A stretch of 64,000 nucleotides of DNA, taken from Acidobacteriaceae bacterium (GTDB lineage Bacteria > Acidobacteriota > Terriglobia > Terriglobales > Acidobacteriaceae). This document shows, piece by piece, positions 29,789 through 41,163 of the stretch. The notes below the pieces were generated by a model that searched no databases, was not told where the DNA came from, and saw nothing but the letters and a program-made list of their open reading frames with translations. The stretch's first letter is position 1. Every line of letters starts with the position of its first letter. Location of the stretch: assembly GCA_003134815.1 (NCBI GenBank), contig PLCO01000053.1, positions 1-64,000 on the forward strand, given 5' to 3'. A program made the translations under genes and the position numbers.

Positions 29789-31512
29789 TACAAATCCGCC
29801 CCTTCCGATGCAATGAAGATTCCCGCGCGCTGCAGCAGTTGATGTACCGCCGCGACGGCATGCATTCTGTTTTCGGCGTCGAGCGTGATATCGAAACCGC
29901 CCGCGCTTGCCGTCAGCGCGCCATCATCGCCGGTACGCGCCACAAGGGTGAGCAAACCCGATTGAGTTTGCAGGTCGGTGACGGCATCAAGCAATCCCAA
30001 GTGCTGCAGCGTCGCTCGTTCGCCGGCGTTGATGCGGCATGTGACCGCGCCAATGGCAAACAGCGAGCGCTCTACTGCGTCAATCAGCTCCGTCGGCCCG
30101 GCCAGCTCCAACACGCCACCGCGATGACCCCTGCGCGCCTCACGCTCACCGGAGGTTACATGACCCCACGCGCCTGCCTCGTCTTCCTCGCTCGCCACCG
30201 TCTTGCCTTGCGCCGCGGTTACCATGCCCGCCGCAACGGTGGCATTCGTTTCCGGATCGATGAGAATCAGCGCGCCGGTCCCGCGGTTTTCGCGATAGAG
30301 GTCGACCGCGATCGGCCGCAGCAGATGCAGCGAGACCGCGCCGATGTCGTTCATGCGCAGCGTCAGCGCCGGCTCGTGCTTCAGCGCTCCCAGATCCACG
30401 CGATGATCGATGAGCGATACAAATGCGGGAACAGTGTGGCTTGTATGCTTCAGCATGTAGCGGCGATTTACATCCAGCGGCCGCTGATCCATCCACACTA
30501 GCGACGCTTTCACGCTGCTGGCCACCACGGGCGCTGCGCCGACGCCGGCAATCAAATCGCCCCGGCTGATGTCGACCTCACGATCGAGCACCAGCGTCAC
30601 GGATAGCGGCGCGGTCACTTCGTCGGGCTCGCCGTCAAACGTCACAATGCGCTCGACCTTCGCCGTGCGCCCCGAGGGAAAGACTGCAATCTCGTCGCCG
30701 CGGCGGACAGTTCCCGACGCAATCTGCCCCGCGAATCCACGGAAGGTGTGATCGGGCCGCAACACGCGCTGCACGGGAAAACGAAAAGGCGAGCTGCGCG
30801 TGTCCAGCGCGGAGGGCAGAGCCTCGAGCAGTTGCAGCAGCGACGGCCCTGTATACCAGGGCATCGCGCCCGTAGCATGGACCACGTTATCACCCTTCAG
30901 AGCGCTCACCGGAACAAAGTGAGCCTCGACCGGCGAGCCGGTGTCGGTTGCGATCTGGTCAAGAATTGCCCTGAATTCGGTCTCGATAGCGCGAAAGGTC
31001 GATTCGTCGTAGCCGATCAGATCCATTTTGTTCACGGCCACCAGCACATGGCGCACGCGCAGCAGCGAGGCGATATAGGCGTGACGCCGCGACTGGATCT
31101 GCACTCCCTTGCTCGCGTCGATGAGCACGATGGCTGCGTCGGCGGTCGATGCGCCCGTGGCCATATTGCGCGTGTACTGCTCGTGGCCGGGCGTATCGGC
31201 AATGATGAACTTGCGCCGCGCTGTGGAGAAATAGCGGTACGCCACATCAATGGTGATGCCCTGCTCGCGCTCGGCGCGCAGCCCGTCCGTCAGCAGCGCA
31301 AAGTCGATCTGTCCCGGCGCGGTCGTGCCCTTGCCTTCAATCGACTTTACCTGGTCTTCGTAGACCGATTGCGTGTCGTAGAGCAGCCGACCGATGAGCG
31401 TCGACTTGCCGTCGTCCACGCTGCCCGCTGTGGAGAAACGCAGCAGGTCCTTCCCGCGTTCGGCAAGCAGGAATTCCTCGATGGAAAATGCGGGTGTCGC
31501 AACGGTCGCCAC
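29788..31512 (-). CDS. cysN: sulfate adenylyltransferase large subunit with about 130-aa C-terminal extension
   Basis: FSTAGSVDDGKSTLIGRLLYDT, ADTPGHEQYTRNMATGAS, VAVNKMDLIGYD; core appears complete at LILIDPETNATVAAGMV. Confidence 0.93.
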   Translation of the reverse strand: MATVATPAFSIEEFLLAERGKDLLRFSTAGSVDDGKSTLIGRLLYDTQSVYEDQVKSIEGKGTTAPGQIDFALLTDGLRAEREQGITIDVAYRYFSTARRKFIIADTPGHEQYTRNMATGASTADAAIVLIDASKGVQIQSRRHAYIASLLRVRHVLVAVNKMDLIGYDESTFRAIETEFRAILDQIATDTGSPVEAHFVPVSALKGDNVVHATGAMPWYTGPSLLQLLEALPSALDTRSSPFRFPVQRVLRPDHTFRGFAGQIASGTVRRGDEIAVFPSGRTAKVERIVTFDGEPDEVTAPLSVTLVLDREVDISRGDLIAGVGAAPVVASSVKASLVWMDQRPLDVNRRYMLKHTSHTVPAFVSLIDHRVDLGALKHEPALTLRMNDIGAVSLHLLRPIAVDLYRENRGTGALILIDPETNATVAAGMVTAAQGKTVASEEDEAGAWGHVTSGEREARRGHRGGVLELAGPTELIDAVERSLFAIGAVTCRINAGERATLQHLGLLDAVTDLQTQSGLLTLVARTGDDGALTASAGGFDITLDAENRMHAVAAVHQLLQRAGIFIASEGADL

Positions 31513-32484
31513 TTAGAAGTAGCCCTCCCGCTTCTTAATCTCCATCGATCCTTCCTGGTCGTGATCGATCACGCGATTCGCGCGCTCCGACGAATGAAAC
31601 CCGATCAGCTCCGCAATGATGGCGGGAAGGGTATCGGCATCAGAGCGAATGGCGCCGGTGCACGGGCTGCATCCCAGCGAGCGCAGCCGGCTCTTCACCA
31701 TTTGCGGCTTCTCGCCGGGCCGCGCCACAAAATCCTGCTCGATCGGCAACAGCGCCTCCTGACCCGCGCCCATTGGACGCACATACATCGGCCGTTCCTT
31801 AGCGAAATAGAGATCGACCACCGGAATTTTCTCTTCGTGGATGTACTGCCACACGTCCATCTCCGTCCAATTCGATAGCGGAAACACGCGAATGCTTTCG
31901 CCGGGATGGATGCGCGCGTTGTAAAGATTCCAAAGCTCAGGCCGCTGATTCTTCGGATCCCATTGCCCGGCCCCATCTCGGAAGGAATAAATCCGCTCCT
32001 TCGCCCGGGACTTCTCCTCGTCGCGCCGCGCGCCGCCAAAGGCCGCATCGAAGTTATAGTGCCGCAGCGCATCCAAGAGCGCCTGCGTCTTAAGCAATCC
32101 GCAGCAGCGCTTGGTATCGAGCGCGATGGGATTCGTTCCCGCGGCGATGGCCGGTTCGTTGCGCCACACCAGCAACTCCGCTCCCACTTGCCGCGCCATC
32201 TCATCTCGGAATGTGAGCATCTTAGCAAATTTGAAGCCGGTATCGATGTGCAGCAGGGGGAAGGGAATCGGCCCGGGGAAGAAAGCTTTCTGTGCCAGAC
32301 GCAACATCACCGAGGAGTCCTTGCCGATGGAGTAGAGCATCACTGGCCGCTCAAACTCCGATGCCACCTCGCGCAGGATATGAATGCTCTCCGCCTCAAG
32401 CAGGCGCAGATGGTTCAACCGCGGCGATGTGACGGGTGGCATTTGCGGCGATGTTTTCGCTGATCCGGATTCGGCGACTGGCAT
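31513..32484 (-). CDS. cysD: sulfate adenylyltransferase small subunit
   Basis: [72 protein letters not shown]. Confidence 0.95.
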   Translation of the reverse strand: MPVAESGSAKTSPQMPPVTSPRLNHLRLLEAESIHILREVASEFERPVMLYSIGKDSSVMLRLAQKAFFPGPIPFPLLHIDTGFKFAKMLTFRDEMARQVGAELLVWRNEPAIAAGTNPIALDTKRCCGLLKTQALLDALRHYNFDAAFGGARRDEEKSRAKERIYSFRDGAGQWDPKNQRPELWNLYNARIHPGESIRVFPLSNWTEMDVWQYIHEEKIPVVDLYFAKERPMYVRPMGAGQEALLPIEQDFVARPGEKPQMVKSRLRSLGCSPCTGAIRSDADTLPAIIAELIGFHSSERANRVIDHDQEGSMEIKKREGYF

Positions 32485-32683
32485 TCAAGACCTCTCGGCT
32501 TCAGTGGGAATGCTGAAAACCGGTGCGCGCGAAAACAAACCCGGCATTCAGCGGCGGGTGAGTCTTCTGGATCGATTGTGCTGAGGAGATCAGAGACTAG
32601 CGGGGACACCCGTCGAAGATGTTCGACAGGCAACAACAGGAGCGGCTTGGTAAGGCGCAAACCATGTGTAATCCGATGGTAAC

Positions 32684-32717
32684 AAAACCCGGCCCCCCTA
32701 ACAAGATGCCGGGTTTC
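32684..32717 (-). terminator. terminator-like hairpin in the 5' leader of cysDNH
   Basis: AAACCCGGC-loop-GCCGGGTTT, followed on the minus strand by a T-rich tract (GGGTTTTGTT). Confidence 0.5.
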
Positions 32718-32828
32718 CTATACGAAATATAGCCACATTCCACAGAATTGACGTAGGATAGGTGCGACAACCTTTCTCGCCTCCAAGTGAATACGCACGC
32801 CAGACCACCCGGTGACAGCCCGGCGGCC

Positions 32829-33695
32829 ATGACCCGCCGAAACGGGAGCCTGATTGCGTTCGCGACCCTGACAACTCTGTGCGCGCTGATTTTATGTTGC
32901 TACAGGGTCTTCCCGGCTGGCCTGCGCGTCCTTCATTTTGTGCCCCACGCTCACGCCCAAACAGTCTCAGCTGTAGTCGTCCATCCGCGGCTGGCGTTGG
33001 CCTCATCACTTTCGGTGCCAGCTTGGGGCGACCGCTTCGGAGACGGCACGCCCGACTTTCTGCGTCTGACCGATCCGGCCGACCAAGCCGCATTCCGCCG
33101 CTGGTTCACGCTGATCGCCGAGTACCAGACGGTTCGTCCTCGGGCCGAAGTTCCATCTGAAATTGCCGACTGCGCAAGCCTGCTTCGCTATTCCTATCGG
33201 GAGGCGCTCAAACGCCACGATGAAAGCTGGTTCCAGACCAGCGGAATCGAAGTTCCCGCCTTGCCCGGCGAAATTCGCGAATGGAGCTATCCCCACACAC
33301 CACTCGGCACGGCGCTCTTTCGCGTGCGGCCGGGTGAGTTTCAGCCCGCCGATCTTTCCAACGGCGCCTTCGCCCAATTTGCCGATGCCAAAACACTGGT
33401 CGAGCGGAACGCATACTTTGTCGGCCGCGATGTGCGCGCAGCGCTGCCCGGAGACTTGCTGTTCTATCGCCAATTTGGCCAGTCGTCACCGTGGCATTCC
33501 ATGATCGTCGTCCGTTCGGCTTCAGCGACGGAGGTCGTCTACGATACCGGGCCCGACCACGGACAGCCGGGCGAACTGCGCCGCGTGCTCCTCGCTGAAC
33601 TTCTTGACCATCCCGAGCCGCGGTGGCGGCCGCTCCCCGGCAACCCCAACTTTCTCGGTGTCTATCGCTGGAACATTCTGCGAGGAACTCCATGA
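32829..33695 (+). CDS. DUF1175 family protein (YfaT-like), exported
   Basis: [60 protein letters not shown] overlap with the macroglobulin gene. Start at MTRRNG is my choice; the ORF begins at 32787. Confidence 0.8.
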   Translation: MTRRNGSLIAFATLTTLCALILCCYRVFPAGLRVLHFVPHAHAQTVSAVVVHPRLALASSLSVPAWGDRFGDGTPDFLRLTDPADQAAFRRWFTLIAEYQTVRPRAEVPSEIADCASLLRYSYREALKRHDESWFQTSGIEVPALPGEIREWSYPHTPLGTALFRVRPGEFQPADLSNGAFAQFADAKTLVERNAYFVGRDVRAALPGDLLFYRQFGQSSPWHSMIVVRSASATEVVYDTGPDHGQPGELRRVLLAELLDHPEPRWRPLPGNPNFLGVYRWNILRGTP

Positions 33696-36600
33696 TCCAC
33701 CGAAACATGACCGACCGAAACATGATTGACCGGAAATCGAAAAACCGGAAAACGACGCTCCGCAGGCCGGTCGTGGCCGCCCTGGGTCTGGTTTTTCTTG
33801 CTGCCGCTGTTGTTCCCGCCTCGGCAACCGATGCGCCACGCTCCTTCTCGCTTTCCACCACGCGAACTTTCGCGCCGGGCGAGAGCGTGAAGTTCCAGCT
33901 CATTGCTCGCAACGTGCCGGAGCTTGAGTTCCGCGTCTACAAGGTGCGCGATGCAGAGAAGTTTTTCGCCGGACTCAAAGATCCGCACAGCTTCGGCGTG
34001 CAGAACTACGCGCCACAGGAGCAAATCGACCAGGAGACCTTTGTGGAGCGCCTGCACGACTTCAAGGCCCACCTCTGGTTTCTTATGCGGCACTTCTTTC
34101 GTGGCCAATTTACCGACGATGCGCGCGACAACTTCCGCGAGCAACAAGCCAAGCTGGGCAAGCGCAGCCAGGTCGTGGGCGCGACCCAGTTCGCGCAGAT
34201 TCCCCTGCTCAATCCGAGCCAACTGGTGGCGCGCTGGAAGCTCGAAACGCCGCCCGCACTGGTCAGCGACACGCAACAGTTGCCCATTGATGGCTTGAGC
34301 GAGGGCGTCTACCTGATTGAGGCCACCGACGGCACGTATAAGGCATACACCGTCGCCATCGTCACCTCCATCGCAGTCGTGGAGCGGACGAGCGGCTCGC
34401 GCGCCGATCTCTATGTTGCCGATCGCAAGTCCGGCGCGCCCGTTGCCAATGCGGACGTTGTGCTTTGGGCTAACGGTCAGCTCCAGTCGTCCGGCAAAAC
34501 CGGCGGCGATGGACTGGCCTCGCTCACCATGACGATTCGCGGCGGCGCGCAGGGAGCGGCACCGGAGAACGTGTGGATACTGGCGCGCCACGGAACTGAC
34601 GCTGCACTGGTCACGCCCTGGAGCTATAACTTTTCGGGCGACGGAACGCAGACGGAGAATTCGTATCTCTACACCGACAGGCCAGTTTACAGGCCTGGCG
34701 ACAGCGTGCACATCAAGTGCATCGTGCGCAATCAACAGAACGACACGCTGGTACTACCCGGCCCGCAGACGGTCACGCTCGTCGTTCAAGGGCCTGAGAA
34801 CAAGGAAGTGCTCCGAAAGCAGTTGACGCTCTCGGCCCACGGAACGATTGCCGCGGATCTGAACCTTGGATCCGATGCTGATCTGGGCTACTACTCCGTT
34901 TCTCTTGCCGAGCAGAACATAGGCGGCACCGGCAGCTTCTACGTCGAGGATTACAAGAAGCCTGAGTATCAGGTCACCGTGACGCCGTCCACGCCGCGCG
35001 TACTGCAAGGCAACTCGATTCAGGCCACGATCAACGCGCGATATTTCTTCGGCGAGCCGGTCGCGGGCGCCAAGGTCACCTACGTCGTGCACACGTCCAC
35101 TCATTATTGGTGGGATCAGAACGATCAGGACGAAAACGGAGACGCTGCGGACGCAAACTCCGATACATCGGACGATTCCGACGAGCCCGACGATGCTTAC
35201 GACCAGACCGAGCAGCAGGAGCACCAGGGCATGCTCGATGCGAACGGTCACCTCACCGTTACGCTGCCGACCCGAGTCGACGGCAAGCACACCGATCAGG
35301 ACTATCGCATCGAGGCGCGCGTGACAGACGCTGCCAATCGCGAGGTCGCGGGCCACTCCACCGTGCTGGCCACTTACGGATCGTTCCGCGTGAGCGTGGA
35401 GCCAACGAATTATGTAGTCCAGGCAGGACAGCCCGTGCGTGTCAAGATCACCGCGAAGGATTACGACAACAAACCCGTGCAGACTCAGGTCCATATCGCC
35501 GCCGCACTGGAGACGTGGGATTCCGTAACTCACCAACGTACGGATACCTCTGCGGCAAGCAAAGATGCGCCGACCGGCGCCGACGGAACCGTTCTGGTCG
35601 ATCTGCCTTTGAGCGGCAGCGGCGATTTTGAAGTGAAGGCCACTGCTCAAACTCCGGAGAATCGCACCGTCGAAGACTCCACCTATGTCTGGGTCTGGAA
35701 CGGCTCAGGCTCCTGGTACCAGACCAACGCGCAGGCGCAGATCGTCGCCGACAAGAAATCCTACAGCGTAGGCGATACGGCGCACCTGCTGCTGGTAACA
35801 GGCCTGGCAGAATCGTGGGCGGTCGTCACCACTGAGGGCAAAAGCGTGCAGTCGCGGCAACTCATCCATTTAACCAGCGCGAGCGCTGCCTTCGATGTCC
35901 CCATCACGCAGCAGGCGCAGCCAAACCTCATCGTAACCGCGGTCATTGTCCACGACGATCAGTTGATGACGGCGCAAAAGAGCCTCAGTGTGCCGCTTGT
36001 CGAACGAACGCTCACCGTTACGGCTACGCCCAGCAAGACTCAGTACGAACCAGGAGAAGCGGCCAGCTACGACGTGTTTGCAGTTGATTCCGCGGGCAAG
36101 CCTGTGCAGACCGACCTGAGCTTCGGCGTTGTCGACGAGGCGCTTTACTCCGTGCGGCCCGACACGACTCCAGACATCGTCAATTCGTTTTACCCCAAGC
36201 GCTACGTGTATCTCGATCCGCAGACCTCCTTTGATTTCTTCTTCTCGGGCGAGGCAGGCACCAAGAGTCCGCTGCTCGCCGATCTGGCGAACGGCCTCTA
36301 TCATCCGCGGATGGCGCAGGTAAAACCAGGCTCCGATCTGGTTGTCCCCAAGGTGCGCAAGGCATTTCCCGATACCGCCTACTGGAATCCCAGCGTGCAA
36401 ACTGGCGCCAACGGCCACGCGCGCGTCACATTCAACTTCCCTGACGCGCTGACCACATGGCGCACTACCATCCGTGCCATGACCGACGATGGCAAAGCCG
36501 GCGGCGTAGTTGTGCGTGTGCTTGTGCGCAAGAATTTGATTGTGCGCCTGGCTGCGCCGCGCTTCTTCCGCCAGGGCGACGAAACGGTGCTGCGCGTTAT

Positions 36601-38449
36601 CGCGCACAACTATCTGGCGACAGCCAAAGACGTAACCTTCGCGCTTGATGTGAGTGGAGTGGACGTGCTGAGCGGCCAGACGCAGAAGGTCACCATTCCC
36701 GCCAATGCCGAAAGCTACGTCGACTGGCGCGTGAAGGCACGCACGATCGGCAACGCCGATCTCACTGCCAAGGCCCTCACCAACGAAGAATCGGACGCGC
36801 TCGAGATGACGCTGCCGATTCTGCCGTACGGCGTGCAGCAAAGTGCCGACGGAGCTGGCGTTGTCTTCTCAGGCTCAGGGCAAAACCAGTGGTCGTTCAG
36901 CTATCCGGCAAAATCGGACCCGGGATCGCGCTCGCTCACTGTCACTGTCGCGCCCTCCATCGCTGGAACCGTCTTCGATGCTCTCGATTACCTCACTGGC
37001 TATCCGTGGGGCTGCACCGAGCAAACGATGTCTGGCTTCCTGCCCGACTTGATCGTTGCCCAGTCTGTCGACAAGCTGCATATCAAATCGCCGATTGATC
37101 GAAAGACGCTGAACGACGAGGTCAGCGCCGGGATTGAGCGGCTCTACAGCTATCAGCACGACGATGGCGGTTGGGGCTGGTGGCAGGACGATCCCAGTCT
37201 CGTCTTCATGACCGCTTACGTTGTAAGCGGTTTGGGACAGGCCAAAGCGGCTGGCTACACCATCGACGACGATCGTCTCACCCGTGCGCGCAACTGGCTG
37301 CTGTCGACGCTGGCCGCGCACCCCGACATGATTCCCGATCTGCGCGCGTATACGGTTTACGCATTGGCCACCACCGGCGGCGCACCCAAGGACGCGCTCG
37401 ACGAAACATGGGCGAGTACCGACAAGCTCAGTGACGAAGGGCTTGCGCTCACCGGGCTGGCTCTCGATGCGGCCGGCGATGCAAGAGCGCACCAAGCCGC
37501 GGTGCTTCTCGAAAAGAAGGCCCACACAACCGACGTGGATGCATCCTGGCAAGGCAATTACGACGGCATGATGGATTTCTACGATGACACTTCGCCCGAA
37601 ACCACTGCCTTTGCGCTCAAGCTTCTCATCCGGCAGGATCGCTCCAGCGGCTTGATGCCCAAGGCTGCGCGCTGGCTCACTGAGCATCGCGAGGGCGACT
37701 ACTGGTACTCGACGAAACAAACTTCGATGGTCATCCAGGGCCTCACCGATTACCTTGCGCTGAGCGGCGAATTGGCCAACACATCAGACGTCGAAGTTCT
37801 GGTGAACGGAACCAGCGTAGGCAAACGCCACTTTGGTCCGGAGGACGCCTTCGCGGCGCCATGGCAAATCAAGGTTCCCGCGGCGCAAGCCACGAGTGGC
37901 GGCCAGATCACAATCCGCAAGAGCGGCAATGGCATTACCTACTGGTCCGCCCAGAACAATTGGTACTCCGCCGATCAAAAATCCTTCCAGCAGGGCCAGC
38001 TCGCGCTCAACATCACGCGCGATTACTACCTGCTGCAAAAGCGCCAGGATAAGCCAACCGATCCCATCACCTACGACTTGGTCCCGCTCAAAGGCCCGGT
38101 CCATATTGGGGACATCATTGCCGTCAAGCTGGCGCTCAACGGGACAGCATGGAAGTATTTGCAGGCTCAGGACCCCATCCCGGCAGGCACGGAGTTCCTG
38201 TCAAACCCCGGCCTCTACACGCTGAATAACAAGCCCGATTGGTGGGCCGAACTCTTCACGCGCGAGGAGTTCCGCGACGACCGCGCCGCGTTCTTTAACA
38301 CAGATTTCAGCGCGCGGACTCAGTACGTCTACCTGCTCGAAGTCGACAATTCCGGCTTATTCCAGATCAGCCCCGCGCAGGCCGGACCCATGTACCAATC
38401 GAACGTCCAGACAACCACCGACCCCGCAACGCTGGAGGTGCAGCCGTGA
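33692..38449 (+). CDS. bacterial alpha-2-macroglobulin family protein (YfaS-like)
   Basis: About 1580 aa, signal peptide, MG domains, thioester motif [20 protein letters not shown], helical TED repeats. Confidence 0.93.
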   Translation: MIHRNMTDRNMIDRKSKNRKTTLRRPVVAALGLVFLAAAVVPASATDAPRSFSLSTTRTFAPGESVKFQLIARNVPELEFRVYKVRDAEKFFAGLKDPHSFGVQNYAPQEQIDQETFVERLHDFKAHLWFLMRHFFRGQFTDDARDNFREQQAKLGKRSQVVGATQFAQIPLLNPSQLVARWKLETPPALVSDTQQLPIDGLSEGVYLIEATDGTYKAYTVAIVTSIAVVERTSGSRADLYVADRKSGAPVANADVVLWANGQLQSSGKTGGDGLASLTMTIRGGAQGAAPENVWILARHGTDAALVTPWSYNFSGDGTQTENSYLYTDRPVYRPGDSVHIKCIVRNQQNDTLVLPGPQTVTLVVQGPENKEVLRKQLTLSAHGTIAADLNLGSDADLGYYSVSLAEQNIGGTGSFYVEDYKKPEYQVTVTPSTPRVLQGNSIQATINARYFFGEPVAGAKVTYVVHTSTHYWWDQNDQDENGDAADANSDTSDDSDEPDDAYDQTEQQEHQGMLDANGHLTVTLPTRVDGKHTDQDYRIEARVTDAANREVAGHSTVLATYGSFRVSVEPTNYVVQAGQPVRVKITAKDYDNKPVQTQVHIAAALETWDSVTHQRTDTSAASKDAPTGADGTVLVDLPLSGSGDFEVKATAQTPENRTVEDSTYVWVWNGSGSWYQTNAQAQIVADKKSYSVGDTAHLLLVTGLAESWAVVTTEGKSVQSRQLIHLTSASAAFDVPITQQAQPNLIVTAVIVHDDQLMTAQKSLSVPLVERTLTVTATPSKTQYEPGEAASYDVFAVDSAGKPVQTDLSFGVVDEALYSVRPDTTPDIVNSFYPKRYVYLDPQTSFDFFFSGEAGTKSPLLADLANGLYHPRMAQVKPGSDLVVPKVRKAFPDTAYWNPSVQTGANGHARVTFNFPDALTTWRTTIRAMTDDGKAGGVVVRVLVRKNLIVRLAAPRFFRQGDETVLRVIAHNYLATAKDVTFALDVSGVDVLSGQTQKVTIPANAESYVDWRVKARTIGNADLTAKALTNEESDALEMTLPILPYGVQQSADGAGVVFSGSGQNQWSFSYPAKSDPGSRSLTVTVAPSIAGTVFDALDYLTGYPWGCTEQTMSGFLPDLIVAQSVDKLHIKSPIDRKTLNDEVSAGIERLYSYQHDDGGWGWWQDDPSLVFMTAYVVSGLGQAKAAGYTIDDDRLTRARNWLLSTLAAHPDMIPDLRAYTVYALATTGGAPKDALDETWASTDKLSDEGLALTGLALDAAGDARAHQAAVLLEKKAHTTDVDASWQGNYDGMMDFYDDTSPETTAFALKLLIRQDRSSGLMPKAARWLTEHREGDYWYSTKQTSMVIQGLTDYLALSGELANTSDVEVLVNGTSVGKRHFGPEDAFAAPWQIKVPAAQATSGGQITIRKSGNGITYWSAQNNWYSADQKSFQQGQLALNITRDYYLLQKRQDKPTDPITYDLVPLKGPVHIGDIIAVKLALNGTAWKYLQAQDPIPAGTEFLSNPGLYTLNNKPDWWAELFTREEFRDDRAAFFNTDFSARTQYVYLLEVDNSGLFQISPAQAGPMYQSNVQTTTDPATLEVQP

Positions 38450-39339
38450 ACGATGTTGCAGCCACCAACATTTTCAATGATCTTTTTCGCCGCCTTCGGC
38501 TGAGCCTGGCGTGGGTCGCAGCCCAGTTCTGGGCCACGCTCCTGCTCATTCTCGCGGGCGCAGCCTGGACGCGTTTGCCCGACAGATATGCGTGGCAAGT
38601 GGGGATCACATTATTTGTGCCGCTGGTTTTGCTTGCTGCGGCTCTGCTGCTGCAGGCCGGTACCATGCGCAAGCTCCTCAACGTTGAGCAAAAGGATGAC
38701 CGAAAGCGCACTTCCCTGGTCATCGGCACGCTCACGCTTCTGGTCTGGGCAGCGATTTTCTGGGCCGCGTGGGCGCTTCTGGACTGGTGCAGCGATCAGG
38801 TTCCCGAGTGGGCCGGCTATCTGAATTCGCGCGCATCGGCTCAGATGCGGGCCACGCTCTTCACCTACGATCACATTCAAAGTTGGCTCACGATCCTTAT
38901 CTGGATCTTCCGCTGGATCGCGGTACCCGCAAAAGTAATTCCATACGCGATGTCTACCGCGCAGTGGGGCTGGCGATTGCCGTGGCGAAGGATCATCCCC
39001 CTGCTGTTCAACTGGCGTTGGTGGCTGGCGGCTGTCGTTGCCGCCCTACTCGCTGTGCTGTGGCCGAGTCATTTCTTCACGAGCCTGCCGCAGGGGACCG
39101 TGTCGCATCAGGTCTGGGCAGTCATGCTCAAGCTCGTCGGAGCGTATCTGCTGGCAATTGTCTGCTGGATTTTCTTGTTAGCGTGGTGCGCAGTGCTGTT
39201 GAGTCGTAACACGCCTGCCGCGGAGAAGCCTGATGATGACTGGCTCGTCCCGGTTCCCGTTGGTTCCGGCCCGCTGGGCGAAGATTCCGTGAAGCTACCG
39301 CTGCCCGAGCGCGGCAACGACTCCGGCGGGAACCCCTGA
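38446..39339 (+). CDS. uncharacterised multispanning membrane protein
   Basis: About six hydrophobic segments; ATGA-coupled to the macroglobulin gene. Confidence 0.75.
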   Translation: MNDVAATNIFNDLFRRLRLSLAWVAAQFWATLLLILAGAAWTRLPDRYAWQVGITLFVPLVLLAAALLLQAGTMRKLLNVEQKDDRKRTSLVIGTLTLLVWAAIFWAAWALLDWCSDQVPEWAGYLNSRASAQMRATLFTYDHIQSWLTILIWIFRWIAVPAKVIPYAMSTAQWGWRLPWRRIIPLLFNWRWWLAAVVAALLAVLWPSHFFTSLPQGTVSHQVWAVMLKLVGAYLLAIVCWIFLLAWCAVLLSRNTPAAEKPDDDWLVPVPVGSGPLGEDSVKLPLPERGNDSGGNP

Positions 39340-41163
39340 CCTAAGCCAATCGAGCACCAGCGCGCGCCCATAGCGCGTGAGCAGTTGCGCCGCATACCAC
39401 TCGGCTGCGCGATGCGCGGCAGCCGATTCCGCCTCACTTGCTGCGTGCGGCAGTGTGGCGTCGTCGGCATCGGGAGTCAGCGCGGGCGCGGATTTTTTCT
39501 CAGCCTGCGAGCTCGCCCTGCCGTCGGCCTCGCTCCAAACCTCCACCAAACCTTCGCGCAGCCACAGGGGCGCGCGCGGTCCTGCTTGCTGCTCCACCAG
39601 CGCATGCAGAAATTCGTGGCGCATGGTGCCCGCCAATAGGTGCCGCGCGGCAAGCGTTCGCAGTGGCTGCGTTCCGATCCAGTCGCCCTCGGTGAAAGCC
39701 GCGACCCAGCCGGGCGCGAACGTGGCATCACGAAAAGCCGGCGTGGACGCAAATGCACGAACAGTAAATGACCCGGTCGCATGCAATCCGGACTGCTCCG
39801 CCGCCTCCGCCTGTGCGCGATTCAGATCCGGCACATACGCCGCATCACCCGCATCAAGAGATTCAAGAACAAATCCGTCGCCCGCGAATTTGCTCCACTC
39901 GCGCCCGGTCGTTTCATCGGCGGCGCGCGTCCCCGGAAAATACTGTGCCAAGATTTCCTGTGCCGAATGCCCCTGTTGCGCCATCGCAGCCGCGCCTTTC
40001 TGGCAAAGGCCAACGCCATGGCCCCATCCGCGCCCATGAAACGTGAAATGGTCGCCCTGGCGGCTCACCTCGAACCATGTGCTGGGAATTCGATTCCATC
40101 CCAGCGACTCGCCAACCACCAGCCGGAAGTCATCAGCGCCAATCTCGTGGCCGTCGACTTTAACCGTCACTGCGCGGCCCGACTCGCCACGCTGCGCGAC
40201 GCTGAGGTCTTGCCATCCCGGAGCGACGAGCCCGTGCGCAGCCAATGCGGCTGTCAAATCAGCGCGCGAAATCTCCGCAGCCCACTCCCTGCCGCCGTCG
40301 GCCGTGCAGAATCGATCAGGCTGCGAGGGCAAATAGGGAACCGGTTTGGCGTGCGGCCAAATCTCCGTCGGCAAAGCAGTCCGCCCGCCGCAGTCCTTTC
40401 CGAAATAGGCGAGTGCTCGCTGCGAGCGAAACCACAACGTCTCGCCGCCCGTCGCCAGCGTGGCCGCGTGCGCTTGGGCTCCACGCTCGCCATTGCCGCC
40501 CCAATGCAAAAGCTGGCAGTGAGTGGAGTCGCACAGATCGTAGTCCGCATGTCCGTGTGCCTCGTGCAACGCAAAACTCCGCACCACGATCGCCAGCGCC
40601 CTCAGCGATTCGGCGCTATCGGCCGCGCCGCTTTCGCTCGCCACCACTCGCTCCACATAGCTCTCTACAGGCAGCGTCACCACGATGACCAGCACTCCCG
40701 CATGTGCCGCGATCGACACAGGATTGTGCAGCGTGACGGTTTCGCCATGCGCAGTGAGCGTTATCTGGTCGGCAACCCAAACGCGTGTCGCATTTTCTTT
40801 TCGGCCTGCTGCCGTCAGCATCAGCGCATCTCCGTCGGCGCGAATAGCCGCCGGTTGAGTAAATGTCAGCATCGCGCAGTCGGCGCAGGTTCGTAAAGCG
40901 ATTCTTCGATCCGGTCCGGCGGCCGTGAGCACCACTTCGCGATCATGCCACAGCGTCCACATTCCCACGCGCAGAGTCTCTCGCGTGGGCTCCGGTGCTT
41001 TTCGCGCTGTCTCCGCAGCGGTCACGGCCGCCTGCGGCGCCGGCTGCACGCCGGACCACGCCACGCTAGACCAGGCCACGCCGCCCGCTGCGAGCAGGTT
41101 CACCAGCGATCGCGCAATCCACTGTCGGTTCGCGGCTGGTCGGGTCACGGACGGTCTGTTCAA
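39295..41163 (-). CDS. SpoIID/LytB domain protein fused to a C-terminal HExxH peptidase-like domain
   Basis: LPVESYVERVVASESG, ALAIVVRSFALHEAHGHADYDLCDSTHCQ, GRGWGHGVGLCQKGAAAMA; then AGTMRHEFLHALVEQQAGPRAPLWLREGLVEVWSE. Confidence 0.87.
   Translation of the reverse strand: MNRPSVTRPAANRQWIARSLVNLLAAGGVAWSSVAWSGVQPAPQAAVTAAETARKAPEPTRETLRVGMWTLWHDREVVLTAAGPDRRIALRTCADCAMLTFTQPAAIRADGDALMLTAAGRKENATRVWVADQITLTAHGETVTLHNPVSIAAHAGVLVIVVTLPVESYVERVVASESGAADSAESLRALAIVVRSFALHEAHGHADYDLCDSTHCQLLHWGGNGERGAQAHAATLATGGETLWFRSQRALAYFGKDCGGRTALPTEIWPHAKPVPYLPSQPDRFCTADGGREWAAEISRADLTAALAAHGLVAPGWQDLSVAQRGESGRAVTVKVDGHEIGADDFRLVVGESLGWNRIPSTWFEVSRQGDHFTFHGRGWGHGVGLCQKGAAAMAQQGHSAQEILAQYFPGTRAADETTGREWSKFAGDGFVLESLDAGDAAYVPDLNRAQAEAAEQSGLHATGSFTVRAFASTPAFRDATFAPGWVAAFTEGDWIGTQPLRTLAARHLLAGTMRHEFLHALVEQQAGPRAPLWLREGLVEVWSEADGRASSQAEKKSAPALTPDADDATLPHAASEAESAAAHRAAEWYAAQLLTRYGRALVLDWLRSGVPAGVVAALGQR

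Noticed and set aside
28475-29842. 455-aa plus-strand ORF
   Set aside because: Antisense to TauE and CysH with composition typical of a shadow frame (R/Q/H-rich).
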